64,000 nucleotides of DNA from NCBI GenBank assembly GCA_024644595.1, contig JAHEHL010000003.1:62001-126000 (forward strand), read 5' to 3'. The stretch comes from Porticoccaceae bacterium (GTDB taxonomy: Bacteria > Pseudomonadota > Gammaproteobacteria > Pseudomonadales > Porticoccaceae). A program made the translations under genes and the position numbers. Shown in pieces: positions 16,884-24,773 of the stretch; positions within the stretch are counted from its first letter, which is position 1; each line of letters begins with the position of its first letter. The notes below the pieces were generated by a model. The model did not search any database. It was not told the DNA's origin and was given only the letters and a program-made list of their open reading frames with translations.

Positions 16884-17645
16884 TTATTTAGAGATCAGAC
16901 CGCCATCCACCACCAGTTCAGTACCAGTCACATAGCTAGACTCATCGGAAGCTAAAAACAGCACACAGTTGGCCACTTCCACGGGATAACCCATGCGCCC
17001 AAATGGCACTGTTGCGCCGAGCTTTTCAAACTCATCGGGATTGTCGCGACGGGAATCATTTTGAATATTGGTGTCGATCAGACCCGGGTGCAGGGAGTTG
17101 CAGCGAACGCCATCGGCCGCATGCTCAAGAGCAATGCTCTTACTGAATATCTGTACGCCCGCCTTGGCAATACCGTAAACCGAGACACCGGGAATTCCGC
17201 GCAGCGCGGCAACCGAGGACATATTCACAATAGAGCCGCCACCCGAGGCAATCATTGCCGGTAGGGCTTTTTTACAGCCAAGGAAAACACTGCGAATATT
17301 TACATCCATCTGCAGATCATAATCGGCTACTGAATATTCACTGATCGGACGCATCACTGCGATGCCGGCATTGTTCACCAGAATATCGAGACTGCCAAAA
17401 CGTTCTACGGTGGCATCGACAACTTCCTGCCAGCGCTGCTCGTCGACCACATTTTGCTCCATGGTCAGGACTTCAGCACCCATGGCAGTCAGCTCTTTTT
17501 CCGCGGCAGCCAGACCGACCATATCAATATCTGTGATCATCAGCTTAGCGCCCTCCTGGGCAAAGCGCACAGCCGTGGCATGACCCAATCCAGGGTTGGA
17601 CGCTGCACCGGTAATGATTGCAACTTTGTTTAATAATCTAGACAT
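16884..17645 (-). CDS. Short-chain dehydrogenase/reductase (SDR)
   Basis: A 253-residue classical SDR. The start is fixed by AAGGAG 6 bases before the ATG. Motifs are TGAASNPGLG (a two-residue-longer glycine loop than usual), NNAG, the catalytic Ser in IVNMSS, YGIAK and the C-terminal TGTELVVDGG. It resembles the group annotated as 3-alpha/20-beta-hydroxysteroid or cyclohexanol-type dehydrogenases, but specificity cannot be assigned. It precedes the Rieske oxygenase gene by 87 bases in the same operon. Confidence 0.9.
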   Translation of the reverse strand: MSRLLNKVAIITGAASNPGLGHATAVRFAQEGAKLMITDIDMVGLAAAEKELTAMGAEVLTMEQNVVDEQRWQEVVDATVERFGSLDILVNNAGIAVMRPISEYSVADYDLQMDVNIRSVFLGCKKALPAMIASGGGSIVNMSSVAALRGIPGVSVYGIAKAGVQIFSKSIALEHAADGVRCNSLHPGLIDTNIQNDSRRDNPDEFEKLGATVPFGRMGYPVEVANCVLFLASDESSYVTGTELVVDGGLISK

Positions 17646-17689
17646 GGAATTCTCCTTGTTGTTTTTAAAATTAAGGGTTTATTTTTTCG

Positions 17690-18439
17690 CTAGATGGCAT
17701 TCCAGCCGCCATCCACTTCGAGCAAACTTCCGGTACTAAAAGACGACAGATCGGAGGCCAGAAACATCACCCCATTGGCGACCTCTTCAGGTGTGCCAAG
17801 CCGCTTGATCGCATGTCTGGTGGATAGCACCGATAAATCCTCAACCAAGCTCACAACCAATGGTGTGGCAACGTTGCCAGGGCAGATCGCATTGATGCGA
17901 ATATCCCGATCGGCATAGTCCACGGCGACAGTGCGAGTCAGTCCTGCGACGGCAAATTTACTGGTCACATAGGGCGCGGCATTCGGATACGTATTGCGGC
18001 TGGTGGCAGAGGCCATATTGACGATACGTCCACCGCCCTGTTTAAGCATTTGACGAATTTCCGCCTGCATACAGAGCCACACGCCTTTTACGTTAACCGT
18101 AATAACGCGATCAAATTCCGCCTCGCCCACCTCATGAAATTCCTGCAGTGGCGTTGCTGTGCCGGCATTGTTAACGGCAATATCGAGACGCCCAAAGCGC
18201 GCCACTATGGCCGTCATCATGGCACTCACATCGGCAGAATCGCTAGCATCGTTAAGTAATCCGAGCACCTCAGTGCCGCCCTTTTCGAGATCATTGACAG
18301 CCTTATCCAATGCCTCTTGAGAAATATCGGTGATCACTAGCTTTGCGCCTGCAGCGGCAAATGCCTGGGCACAGGCATAGCCCAACCCCGCTGCGGCTCC
18401 AGTAATCAGCACTACCTGTCGTTTAAAATCAAAAGTCAT
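17690..18439 (-). CDS. Short-chain dehydrogenase/reductase (SDR)
   Basis: A 249-residue classical SDR with TGAAAGLGYA, NNAGTATP, the Ser in IVNMASATS, YVTSK as the catalytic pair, NAICPGNVAT and a C-terminal STGSLLEVDGGW. It is one of four consecutive SDR genes spaced 44-45 bases apart. It probably interconverts hydroxyl and keto forms of a pathway intermediate using NAD(P). No feature decides its substrate. Confidence 0.9.
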   Translation of the reverse strand: MTFDFKRQVVLITGAAAGLGYACAQAFAAAGAKLVITDISQEALDKAVNDLEKGGTEVLGLLNDASDSADVSAMMTAIVARFGRLDIAVNNAGTATPLQEFHEVGEAEFDRVITVNVKGVWLCMQAEIRQMLKQGGGRIVNMASATSRNTYPNAAPYVTSKFAVAGLTRTVAVDYADRDIRINAICPGNVATPLVVSLVEDLSVLSTRHAIKRLGTPEEVANGVMFLASDLSSFSTGSLLEVDGGWNAI

Positions 18440-18484
18440 AATAGGTTTATTCTTGTTATTAGTAGACGCGCATTATTGCGCTCA

Positions 18485-19246
18485 TCAGGTGGCATTACCG
18501 CCATCGACCATATAGACGCTACCGGTACAGTAGCTGCTGTCATCACTGCCCAAAAACACCATCATATTGGCAATTTCCTCAGGCTGACCGTAGCGACCCA
18601 GTGGCGTCACCGCCTCAACCATCGCTCTAAAATCACCGGCGCCCGCTTCAGCAAAGCCGTCTTCAATGGACTCCATCATGCGGGTTTCAACTGCTCCTGG
18701 ATTGACTGTATTGACCCTGATCCCGAACTGAGCCGACTCCAATGCGGCGCAGCGCATTAGGCCTATCACCGCGTGTTTGCTGGTATTGTAGGCAGCCGTA
18801 TTGGGCGAGCCCTTCACGCCGGCACCAGAGGAGGTAATGATAATGCTGCCACCACCGCCATCACGCATGACCGGCATCACATAGTGCAACCCCAACCATA
18901 CGCCTCTGACATTGACTGCCAATACCTTGTCCAAGTTGCTGACATCGGTGTCCATAATCGAACCGATCTTGCCCTCGACGCCGGCGTTGGCGACAAACAC
19001 ATCGATGCCGCCAAACCGGTCCACTGTGGCGCGGACCATATTTTCAACTTGGTCCGCTTCGGCCACATCGACAGCGATACAGGCACAGTGCTCAGAGCCA
19101 AGCTCATTGACCAGTTGCTGAGTGACTTCTGTGCCTATATCCGCGAGCATTACTTTGGCGCCTTGGCTGACAAATTTACGCACCGACGCCTGACCTATTC
19201 CGCCGCCCGCACCCGTGATCAATACCACTTTATTATTTAACTTCAT
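18485..19246 (-). CDS. Short-chain dehydrogenase/reductase (SDR)
   Basis: A 253-residue classical SDR with TGAGGGIGQAS, ANAGVEG, the Ser in IITSSGAG, YNTSK, VNTVNPGAVET and a C-terminal CTGSVYMVDGG. An acidic residue (LADIG) at the end of the second beta strand suggests NAD rather than NADP preference. Second of the four consecutive SDR genes. Substrate unknown. Confidence 0.9.
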   Translation of the reverse strand: MKLNNKVVLITGAGGGIGQASVRKFVSQGAKVMLADIGTEVTQQLVNELGSEHCACIAVDVAEADQVENMVRATVDRFGGIDVFVANAGVEGKIGSIMDTDVSNLDKVLAVNVRGVWLGLHYVMPVMRDGGGGSIIITSSGAGVKGSPNTAAYNTSKHAVIGLMRCAALESAQFGIRVNTVNPGAVETRMMESIEDGFAEAGAGDFRAMVEAVTPLGRYGQPEEIANMMVFLGSDDSSYCTGSVYMVDGGNAT

Positions 19247-19291
19247 CTTTTATCAGGCCCTTAACGTTTTTCTCATTTGTGTGATTAATTG

Positions 19292-20092
19292 TTATTCGCC
19301 AGGTATTTCGCCAGCCGCGACCATGGCATCAAATAACTCAGTACCCAAAGGATTGCGACGCAGACAGAGACCGCCGTTGACCTGTAAATTTTCACCGGTC
19401 ATAAAACATTCGTCAGAGGCGAGAAAGGTGGCTGCTGCGGCAATATCTTCACTGGTGCCAATACGGCCCAATGGATAGCAGCTTTCAAACTCTGCCAACA
19501 ACGCAGCGCTTTTTAACGGCTCTGCAGTCATCGGGGTCTCGGTCAAGCCGGGCGAAATGCTATTGGCGCGAATACCTTTGCAGCCATATTGATTGGCGAC
19601 ACAGCGAATCAGGTGGTCGGTGCCGGCCTTGGTGCCCATATAGGCAGCGTGGTCATCGAGCATAATATTGGCGGTGGCGGAGGAGATCTGGATAATCGAG
19701 CCACCTGTTGCGTCCATCGTCTGAATCAGTTTTTGCAGCCAGACAAAGGGCCCCTTAAATTGCAGGTCTATCATCTGATCAAGCTGCTCTTCGGAGTTCT
19801 CTGTCAGCGGTACCAACAGCCCCCATCCAGTGCTGTTAATCGCTACATCGATGCGGCCATGACGGTCGATAATACTGTCGACCATCTCGACAATGGAGGC
19901 TTTTTTCGAGAAGTCGCAGAGCACCCAATCGCCACCAATCTCTTCGGCGAGTTTGCGAAGCGCTGCCTCGTGACGACCAGAGACAATCACTTTGGCTCCC
20001 TCGGCAGCGAATCGACGCGCCATAACCTGACCCATATTATCTTCGCCGGCGGCACCGACTATGGAGACCACTTTTCCCGAAAAACGACCCAT
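19292..20092 (-). CDS. SDR oxidoreductase with atypical glycine motif
   Basis: A 266-residue SDR and first gene of the nine-gene run. The cofactor loop reads GAAGEDNMG, the NNAG motif is replaced by NSTGWG, the catalytic pair is YMGTK, and SDECFMTG is followed by GGLCLRRN. It is a paralogue of the SDR that ends the same operon (11229-11996). AAGGGG lies about 6 bases before the ATG. Upstream is a 356-base regulatory region after the tetR gene. Confidence 0.88.
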   Translation of the reverse strand: MGRFSGKVVSIVGAAGEDNMGQVMARRFAAEGAKVIVSGRHEAALRKLAEEIGGDWVLCDFSKKASIVEMVDSIIDRHGRIDVAINSTGWGLLVPLTENSEEQLDQMIDLQFKGPFVWLQKLIQTMDATGGSIIQISSATANIMLDDHAAYMGTKAGTDHLIRCVANQYGCKGIRANSISPGLTETPMTAEPLKSAALLAEFESCYPLGRIGTSEDIAAAATFLASDECFMTGENLQVNGGLCLRRNPLGTELFDAMVAAGEIPGE

Positions 20093-20448
20093 TAGAAACC
20101 CCTTGTGACAACCCGTTTGGCATTATCGTAAGTAATTTATTTTAGCGAAACGTTTACAAAACAGACATGCATGTTTCTTTTTTTAAAGACTATATTATCA
20201 ATGGCAGCAAGCTGCAACTGGTTTGTCCTCAATCTTTAGTTAACTATGCTGCCTTACGGGCTAAATTGTATTGGTTTGAGACGCTTTGCTGCGAAGTAAA
20301 ATCAAAATGGTTATTGAGGCGGAGGTAACATTCGCCATAAAAGTGACGCGCGGAGCGGGCTCAACTGCGGGCGAAAAGGGAGTGGTTCAGATACAGATTT
20401 GCGGGGACTAATGAGCGCAGCAAGTCGACGACCGGCTGTGCTCAGGGT
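20093..20448. promoter_or_regulatory. 356-base region upstream of the nine-gene SDR/Rieske run
   Basis: Non-coding, between the tetR stop and the first SDR. It holds the 10-bp palindrome ACATGCATGT (20165-20174), the 8-bp palindrome AAACGTTT (20148-20155) and TGGTTTG twice (20219-20225 and 20272-20278), the first extended to TGGTTTGT, the complement of an 8-mer found upstream of two other operons here. A possible minus-strand promoter is TTGTAA around 20153-20158 with an AT-rich -10 near 20135-20140, which would put AAACGTTT inside the promoter. The promoter call is tentative. Confidence 0.5.
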
Positions 20449-21126
20449 TTACTCTTCCATCAAATCAGCTTCTTTATAGATATCATGAAGAATCGCGGTC
20501 AGGTAGGTCATTACGCGTTTGGCTCGAGCGTTCTTGCGCGCCGACATATGGCTCAGAGCCATGCCCTTCATCAAAAACTGGACCATATCGTGCGCACCTT
20601 CAAGTCGCGCTAGATTTTTCCAATGCGGGAAAACCGCTTTAACGGTATTGAGAAACTGTTTTTCAAAGTCTTTTTCTACTGGCTCAATAATCTGTCGCAG
20701 CTCAGCGTCAGTTCGCGAGGCAGCAAGCATCTCTTCATAGGCCAAAAATGATGGCAGATTGACATAGCGCCAAGCGGATTCGACGGATTCACGAATTGCT
20801 TTATCGGTCAACTTGCTCGCAGGATCATCAATGTCCGCCATCAGGTAGCGGTACTCGTCCAAACGCCGCACGTGCAGATAGTCGATCACCGCGCGCATGA
20901 CTGACATACGCGATGGAAAGTGATGCATCATCGCACCGCGGGAAACCCCAGCGTAGTTAGCAATCAAAGCGGTGGTAGTATTGGCATAACCCAATTCGAG
21001 CAGACATTGGATGGTCGCCTCAAGAATCGCAGAACGCGTGATCGCGCTCTTCTCCGCCTGCCAACCCTTTTCATTGCGCTGCGGTCTTTTTTTGCTGGTT
21101 GCTGCGATTTTCTTTGCCGCTGTCAT
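20449..21126 (-). CDS. TetR-family transcriptional regulator
   Basis: A 225-residue regulator. A basic N-terminal tail (about 25 residues rich in Lys) precedes the TetR DNA-binding domain (helix-turn-helix around residues 45-75, including TTALIANYAGVSRGAMMHHF). The C-terminal ligand-binding part is variable. It lies at the end of the crotonase/dehydrogenase/kinase gene set and before the long SDR run, so it is the obvious candidate local regulator, probably a repressor released by a CoA ester or the substrate. The ligand is not predictable from sequence. Confidence 0.9.
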   Translation of the reverse strand: MTAAKKIAATSKKRPQRNEKGWQAEKSAITRSAILEATIQCLLELGYANTTTALIANYAGVSRGAMMHHFPSRMSVMRAVIDYLHVRRLDEYRYLMADIDDPASKLTDKAIRESVESAWRYVNLPSFLAYEEMLAASRTDAELRQIIEPVEKDFEKQFLNTVKAVFPHWKNLARLEGAHDMVQFLMKGMALSHMSARKNARAKRVMTYLTAILHDIYKEADLMEE

Positions 21127-21237
21127 TTAACGTGCCCTTCAAATTAAATTAAATCAATCGTCGTCGACAAGGTAAAAAACCAACAGCTGACGGTATTGTT
21201 AAAGTGTATACAAAAACAGGCACCAAATCATCACTTA

Positions 21238-21269
21238 GCCGAGTAAACAATCACGATTGTTTGCTCGGC
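21238..21269. repeat. 32-bp near-perfect palindrome between kinase gene and tetR
   Basis: Fifteen-base arms (GCCGAGTAAACAATC and GATTGTTTGCTCGGC, one G-T type mismatch) around AC. It lies 18 bases past the stop of the phosphotransferase gene and 112 bases before the tetR start. No T-run follows on the minus strand, so it is not a standard terminator. It may be an operator for tetR autoregulation, an RNA-stabilising hairpin or a dispersed intergenic repeat. Confidence 0.6.
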
Positions 21270-21287
21270 GTTAGCCATTGGGCTGGT

Positions 21288-22304
21288 CTAAATCATTGCG
21301 ACCGCCATAGCCGCCAACGGTTTCACCAAGGCTCTCATTTGACTCGCCTTATCACTTGATGCATTACCTCCGAGTGCCCGCTGCCCGACGCCTTCGAGAA
21401 TCGCGGCAAAGCGAAACATACTGAAAATGACATAGAAATCCCAATTCTCAATAGCCTCGATACCCATGCGCTGACAGTAGAGCGCCACATATTCCTCTTC
21501 GCTGGGAATCCCCAATGCCTGACGATCAACACCTCCCAGCCCCGCCAGCACAGAGCGGTTATCGAGACGCAACTGCATGCACTGGTACGCGAGATCGGCG
21601 TAGGGGTGACCCAGCGTCGAAAGCTCCCAATCGAGCACGGCAATGGCTCGTGACTCCACGGCATCGAACATAATATTGTCGAGACGAAAATCACCGTGGG
21701 CGAGCACCAACTTACCGTCGTCTGCGGGAGTGTTTCGGGGCAGCCATTGGATCAGCTTGTCCATATCATCAATGGTCTCAATTTCCGAGGCCTGATACTG
21801 TTTGGTCCAGCGGCTAATCTGACGGGCAAAATAATTCCCCGGCCGGCCAAAGTCGCTCAGGCCAACGTCATCAATATCTACCGAGTGCAAAGCCACCATC
21901 ACCTGATTCATCTGATCAAAAATGGTTCCGCGCTGGGCATTGGTCATATCTGGCAGTGCCGGATCCCAGAACACGGTGCCCTGCTTAAATTCCATGATAT
22001 AAAACATACTGCCGATTACCGAGTCATCTTCGCAGAGATGATAAACCTCGACCACTGGCACCGCAGAGTTAGCCAGTGCAGACAACACCCTATATTCGCG
22101 GTCCACGGCATGGGCCGACTTTAATAAGTCGCCGGGTGGTTTGCGGCGCAGCACATAGGTGCCGCTTGCCGCCGTAATTTTAAAGGTTGGATTTGATTGT
22201 CCGCCGGCAAATTTTTCCGCGCTCAGCGGCCCCTTAAATCCAGCAATCTGAGCCTCGAGATACTCTGCCAGTTTGTCGTGATCAAAATCAAAATACGACG
22301 GCAT
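21288..22304 (-). CDS. APH-fold phosphotransferase, LvaA/ACAD10-11 kinase-like
   Basis: A 338-residue aminoglycoside-phosphotransferase-fold kinase. It starts with an FAGGQSNPTFKIT glycine-rich loop and YVLRRKPPG with the ATP Lys. The catalytic loop is LAHGDFRLDNIMF and the metal-binding site IAVLDWELSTLGHPYADLAY. This subgroup is typically next to, or in animals fused to, an ACAD10/11-type dehydrogenase, as it is here (41 bases upstream). In levulinate catabolism the related LvaA phosphorylates a 4-hydroxyacyl-CoA. A similar role on a hydroxyacyl-CoA is the best inference; antibiotic resistance is not supported. Confidence 0.88.
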   Translation of the reverse strand: MPSYFDFDHDKLAEYLEAQIAGFKGPLSAEKFAGGQSNPTFKITAASGTYVLRRKPPGDLLKSAHAVDREYRVLSALANSAVPVVEVYHLCEDDSVIGSMFYIMEFKQGTVFWDPALPDMTNAQRGTIFDQMNQVMVALHSVDIDDVGLSDFGRPGNYFARQISRWTKQYQASEIETIDDMDKLIQWLPRNTPADDGKLVLAHGDFRLDNIMFDAVESRAIAVLDWELSTLGHPYADLAYQCMQLRLDNRSVLAGLGGVDRQALGIPSEEEYVALYCQRMGIEAIENWDFYVIFSMFRFAAILEGVGQRALGGNASSDKASQMRALVKPLAAMAVAMI

Positions 22305-22344
22305 AAATTAACCTTTTATTGAGTAATTGCTGAGTGACGGCAGC

Positions 22345-23574
22345 TTAGGCTTTGGCGCCAGAATAACGCTCGATAATCTGCTTGCCTAGCGCCATCTGAT
22401 GAACCTCATCAGGTCCATCTGCCTGACGACACCAGCGCGCATAATTAAACGCTTCGGCCATACAGTAATCCTCTGTGAGACCTCCTGCGCCATGCATCTG
22501 TATTGCTTTATCCAACAGATTTTGAATTAACAGCGGAATGGTGGTCTTGGTTGCGGCGATCATATCGACTGACGCGGGAACGCCCTCTTGGTCGATTTTA
22601 TGGCAGGTCTTGAGTACTAATAAGCGCGCCATTTCAATTTCTGAATACATCCGTGAGATGTTTTCCCGCACCGACTGATGCTTGCTCAACTGACGACCGA
22701 AGGTCGAGCGTGCAACCGTGCGCTTGCAGGCCAATTCAAGTGCGCGCTGACCGGCACCAATCAGTCGCATACAGTGATGCATGCGACCGGGGCCCAGCCG
22801 TCCCTGAGCGATTTCAAAACCGCGCCCGGCACCGAGCAAGACATTCTCTAAAGGCACACGACAGTTTTCAAAGCGCAGTTCTGCGTGACCTATAGGCGCA
22901 TCATCGTAGCCAAAGGTCGTCAGAGGTCGAACTAACGTCAGGCCAGGCGTATCCTTTGGCACCAGAACCTGGGTTTGCTGCAAATGGCGATTGGCATTGC
23001 CGGGGTCAGACTTACCCATCACAATCAAAATTTTCGTGCGTTCATTCATGGCACCAGTAATAAACCACTTGCGCCCATTGAGCACCCATTCGTCGCCCTC
23101 TTGGACAATGCTCGTCTCAACATTGGTAGCATCACTACAGGCCACCTGAGGCTCGGTCATGGCGTAGGATGAACGGATCTCACCAGCTAGCAGCGGCTGC
23201 AGCCACTTATCTTGCTGCTGTTTGGTGGCGTAATTCATAAAGACTTCCATATTGCCAGTATCTGGTGCATTGCAGTTGAACACTTCTGGAGACCAGATCA
23301 CGCGCCCCATGACTTCGCAGAGCGGGGCATAGTCGGCAAAGCTGAGACCACCATGGTCGCAGTATTCGGCATGGGACGGCGGAACAAAAAGATTCCACAG
23401 ACCAGCTGCCTGAGCTTTTCGCTTCAATTCTTCCATCAATGGCAGTGGGGCAAAACGGTTCTCGGCACTGTGCAGCTGCTGAGCATAGGCGGCTTCGTTG
23501 GGATAGATATTTTGTTCAAAAAAGTGCTCGAGTTTTTCCAGCATCTGCTGAGATTTTTCACTGTTTTGATACAT
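22345..23574 (-). CDS. Acyl-CoA dehydrogenase, ACAD10/11-LvaC type
   Basis: A 409-residue flavin enzyme of the acyl-CoA dehydrogenase superfamily. Landmarks are YAMTEPQVACSDATN, WFITGAMNERT, ARSTFGRQLSKHQ and the C-terminal ADGPDEVHQ. In the latter, Asp stands where medium-chain enzymes carry the catalytic Glu, a feature of the ACAD10/11 group. The kinase gene downstream (41 bases) and the isomerase-like gene upstream (63 bases) suggest a module handling hydroxylated acyl-CoAs: phosphorylation, elimination, then double-bond rearrangement. This follows what is known for LvaA/LvaC and ACAD11; here it is inference. Confidence 0.88.
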   Translation of the reverse strand: MYQNSEKSQQMLEKLEHFFEQNIYPNEAAYAQQLHSAENRFAPLPLMEELKRKAQAAGLWNLFVPPSHAEYCDHGGLSFADYAPLCEVMGRVIWSPEVFNCNAPDTGNMEVFMNYATKQQQDKWLQPLLAGEIRSSYAMTEPQVACSDATNVETSIVQEGDEWVLNGRKWFITGAMNERTKILIVMGKSDPGNANRHLQQTQVLVPKDTPGLTLVRPLTTFGYDDAPIGHAELRFENCRVPLENVLLGAGRGFEIAQGRLGPGRMHHCMRLIGAGQRALELACKRTVARSTFGRQLSKHQSVRENISRMYSEIEMARLLVLKTCHKIDQEGVPASVDMIAATKTTIPLLIQNLLDKAIQMHGAGGLTEDYCMAEAFNYARWCRQADGPDEVHQMALGKQIIERYSGAKA

Positions 23575-23637
23575 ATTGCTGCTCCATTAACAGATGCTAT
23601 CGACAAAAAGGGGACAAATATAGTTGCGGCAAAACAC

Positions 23638-24516
23638 TTACCACCAAGGGTAAAAAGCTGGCATGCCAGAAGACACTTTGGACGGAAAGTTCGCAGGACG
23701 CTTCTCTAAGAATGACGCAACACCCTCCTTACCATCTCCCTGGCTGGTGTAGAACACCGCCAGAGACTCAACCTTGTGGGCCTCGGCCGGATGGGCCGCC
23801 GCTGAGTTGCGGTAGAGCATCTGACGCATCAGTGCCACAGCGACAGGCGCGGTAGTGTCAGCGATCTGCCGGGCCAGCTCGTAGGCTCTGGAAAGCAGCC
23901 TGTCTGGGGCGCAGACTTCGTAGACTAAACCGCCAGCAAGACTCTCTGCTGCATTAAAAATCTCACCTGACAGCATCCACTTCAGAGATTGCTGCATACC
24001 GACAATACGCGGTAAAAACCACGTTGAGCAACCTTCGGCAACAATGCCAATTTTGCCAAAGACAAATCCAAAACGGGCTTTTTCTGACGCCAGACGAATA
24101 TCCATGGCGCAGGCCATGGTTGCACCCACACCCACTGCAGCACCGTTGATGGCACCGATAACCGGTTTTTTGCAATCATAGATAGCCAGAGTAACTTTGC
24201 CTGCACTGTCACGAACGCCATCCATTTCCTCATAGGCTTGCATCTCTTCGAGGGTCGGAATGCGAGATTCATCGAGACCAAAGACATTGCCCTCAGCTGA
24301 GAGATCCATACCCGCGCAAAACGCTTTGCCAGCACCGGTAACCACAATCACGCTGACGTCGTCATCATCGCTTGCACGATTAAAGGCGTGCACCAGTTCA
24401 TTACACATTTCAATAGTGTAGGCATTCATCACCTCCGGGCGATTCAGGAACAGAGTCAGAATTTTGTTGTCGACTTGGTAGTCAATGGTCTTGTAGTCGG
24501 AGCTCTGACAGGTCAT
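23638..24516 (-). CDS. Crotonase-family protein, enoyl-CoA isomerase (ECI2)-like
   Basis: A 292-residue crotonase-fold protein. It has the oxyanion-hole segment FCAGMDLS (about residues 66-73) but lacks both hydratase glutamates: the first site is T133 (GVGATMA) and the second is FVFGK. Instead it has a Glu at about residue 161 in VAEGCSTWFLPRI, matching the catalytic Glu of peroxisomal delta3,delta2-enoyl-CoA isomerase (PEGCSSYTFPK in ECI2). An isomerase therefore fits better than a hydratase. It heads the run leading to the ACAD and kinase genes, and ACAAACCA lies about 135 bases upstream of its start. Confidence 0.87.
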   Translation of the reverse strand: MTCQSSDYKTIDYQVDNKILTLFLNRPEVMNAYTIEMCNELVHAFNRASDDDDVSVIVVTGAGKAFCAGMDLSAEGNVFGLDESRIPTLEEMQAYEEMDGVRDSAGKVTLAIYDCKKPVIGAINGAAVGVGATMACAMDIRLASEKARFGFVFGKIGIVAEGCSTWFLPRIVGMQQSLKWMLSGEIFNAAESLAGGLVYEVCAPDRLLSRAYELARQIADTTAPVAVALMRQMLYRNSAAAHPAEAHKVESLAVFYTSQGDGKEGVASFLEKRPANFPSKVSSGMPAFYPWW

Positions 24517-24697
24517 TTTTTGGTCCTTGGTTCTCGCAACAGGAGGAGCAGAAAGTCCTCTCCCGGAGGCTATTTTGAGGCGCGAAACCCTATCTCTGAT
24601 AGAGTAATTGGTTGCGCTTTAAGGCCGCGATAATACCATTCATAAAAAAAACAAACCAGAATAACTTTTATTTTTACTGGGCAAAATCCAGATATAC

Positions 24698-24725
24698 AAA
24701 AGCCCGGCAAGTACCGGGCTTTTTA
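24698..24725 (-). terminator. Rho-independent terminator of the prfB-lysS operon
   Basis: AAAAGCCCGG and CCGGGCTTTTT arms with a 6-base loop (CAAGTA on plus), about 50 bases past the lysS stop. It has A/T tracts on both sides, so it is potentially bidirectional. Confidence 0.9.
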
Positions 24726-24773
24726 TATTCGAGAGGCAAAAAGAGCTCTAACCAAGCAATCGCAAACCAAACA

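Noticed and set aside
21288-22304. Aminoglycoside resistance kinase
   Set aside because: The APH fold is shared, but the adjacent ACAD10/11-type dehydrogenase and motifs fit the acyl-CoA-linked kinase group.
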